In this document: positions 4,881 through 5,303 of the stretch, piece by piece
Position numbering within the stretch: the stretch's first letter is position 1
How the letters are laid out: the number at the start of each line of letters is the position of its first letter
The notes under the pieces: generated by a model
Told to the model about the DNA's origin: nothing
Seen by the model: the letters and a program-made list of their open reading frames with translations, nothing else
Database searches by the model: none
Position numbers and translations under genes: made by a program
Assembly (NCBI GenBank): GCA_003161855.1
Contig: PMNM01000153.1
Location: forward strand, 1 to 5,303
DNA from: Syntrophaceae bacterium
GTDB taxonomy: Bacteria > Desulfobacterota > Syntrophia > Syntrophales > Fen-1087
Direction of reading: 5' to 3'
DNA length: 5,303 nucleotides

Positions 4881-5303
4881 TTATTGGCTTAAAAAATTCG
4901 GAATTTCTTCTCCCCTGAGGATATCCTCATAGGTTTCCCGTTGCCGGATGATGTAAAAACGATCATCTTTGACGAGAACCTCAGCCACCCGTGGCCGAGA
5001 GTTATAATTCGATGACATGGTGAACCCATAGGCACCGGCGCTCATAACGGCCATGAGTTCCCCCCTTTCAAATTCAGGGATGTTTCTCTCCTTGGCAATA
5101 TAATCACCCGACTCGCAGATCGGTCCCACCACATCCGCCTGGATCATTTTTCTTTTCTGCTGGAGGACTGGTCGAATCTGATGGTAGGAGTTATAAAGGC
5201 TGGGACGAATCAGATCATTCATGCCTGCATCAATAACCACAAAATTCTTATCTTGATTCGACTTGATATAAAGAACTTTGGTCACCAAGATACCGGCATT
5301 GCC
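4881..5303 (-). CDS. lysA: Diaminopimelate decarboxylase, C-terminal third (5' end outside window)
   Basis: PLP-dependent enzyme that decarboxylates meso-diaminopimelate to L-lysine. The frame stays open to the window edge, giving 140 residues and a TAA stop at 4881-4883. The family is about 415-420 residues, so the PLP-lysine barrel is outside. Visible C-terminal hallmarks, numbered within this fragment, are DAGMNDLIRPSLY (25-37), the CESGD block (63-67) whose cysteine enters the partner subunit's active site in the dimer, and AYGFTMSSNYNSRPR (91-105), which contributes substrate- and PLP-binding residues. CESGD with the SNYNSRPR block separates it from ornithine/arginine decarboxylases. An internal TTG at 5286-5288 is not the start; GNAGI precedes it in frame. 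dapA follows after 17 bases, probably in the same operon. Confidence 0.96.
   Translation of the reverse strand, partial: GNAGILVTKVLYIKSNQDKNFVVIDAGMNDLIRPSLYNSYHQIRPVLQQKRKMIQADVVGPICESGDYIAKERNIPEFERGELMAVMSAGAYGFTMSSNYNSRPRVAEVLVKDDRFYIIRQRETYEDILRGEEIPNFLSQ

Noticed and set aside
1..5303. Defence system, mobile element, CRISPR array or biosynthetic cluster
   Set aside because: No transposase, integrase, direct-repeat array, toxin-antitoxin pair or effector domain is seen; every long gene belongs to a housekeeping family or a common hydrolase fold.

Overview
This window is an ordinary bacterial housekeeping region read entirely from the minus strand. I found no mobile element, CRISPR array or anti-phage system, and nothing that amounts to a new biological system. 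In transcription order (right to left) it holds: the 3' third of lysA, then dapA, dapB, folK, a small membrane-anchored TRASH-like cysteine protein, transaldolase, pgsA, an alpha/beta hydrolase, tRNA-Gly(GCC), and the start of a second tRNA that is probably tRNA-Cys. Intergenic gaps run from 1 to 91 bases, so most genes are probably cotranscribed and translationally coupled.

The right half (about 3166-5303) is the lysine/diaminopimelate module. DapA condenses pyruvate with aspartate semialdehyde, DapB reduces the product, and LysA decarboxylates meso-diaminopimelate to lysine at the end of the pathway. No intervening step (dapL, dapD/E or dapF) is encoded here. folK follows dapB by one base and supplies the pyrophosphokinase step of folate synthesis. 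The small TRASH-like gene follows folK by 10 bases. A 64-base gap carrying a 9-bp perfect inverted repeat then separates this block from transaldolase and pgsA.

The left end shows the pgsA - tRNA-Gly - tRNA-Cys neighbourhood also known from Escherichia coli (pgsA-glyW-cysT-leuZ), here with an alpha/beta hydrolase gene inserted between pgsA and the tRNAs. A sigma70-type promoter with a perfect TTGACA box lies just upstream of tRNA-Gly, so the tRNAs probably have their own transcription start.

The gene set, strong Shine-Dalgarno sequences, moderate base composition and lysA-dapA-dapB-folK order fit a Gram-negative anaerobe of the former Deltaproteobacteria (Desulfobacterota, perhaps Syntrophobacterales- or Geobacter-like). 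That assignment is an inference from remembered gene order and protein style, not from a search.
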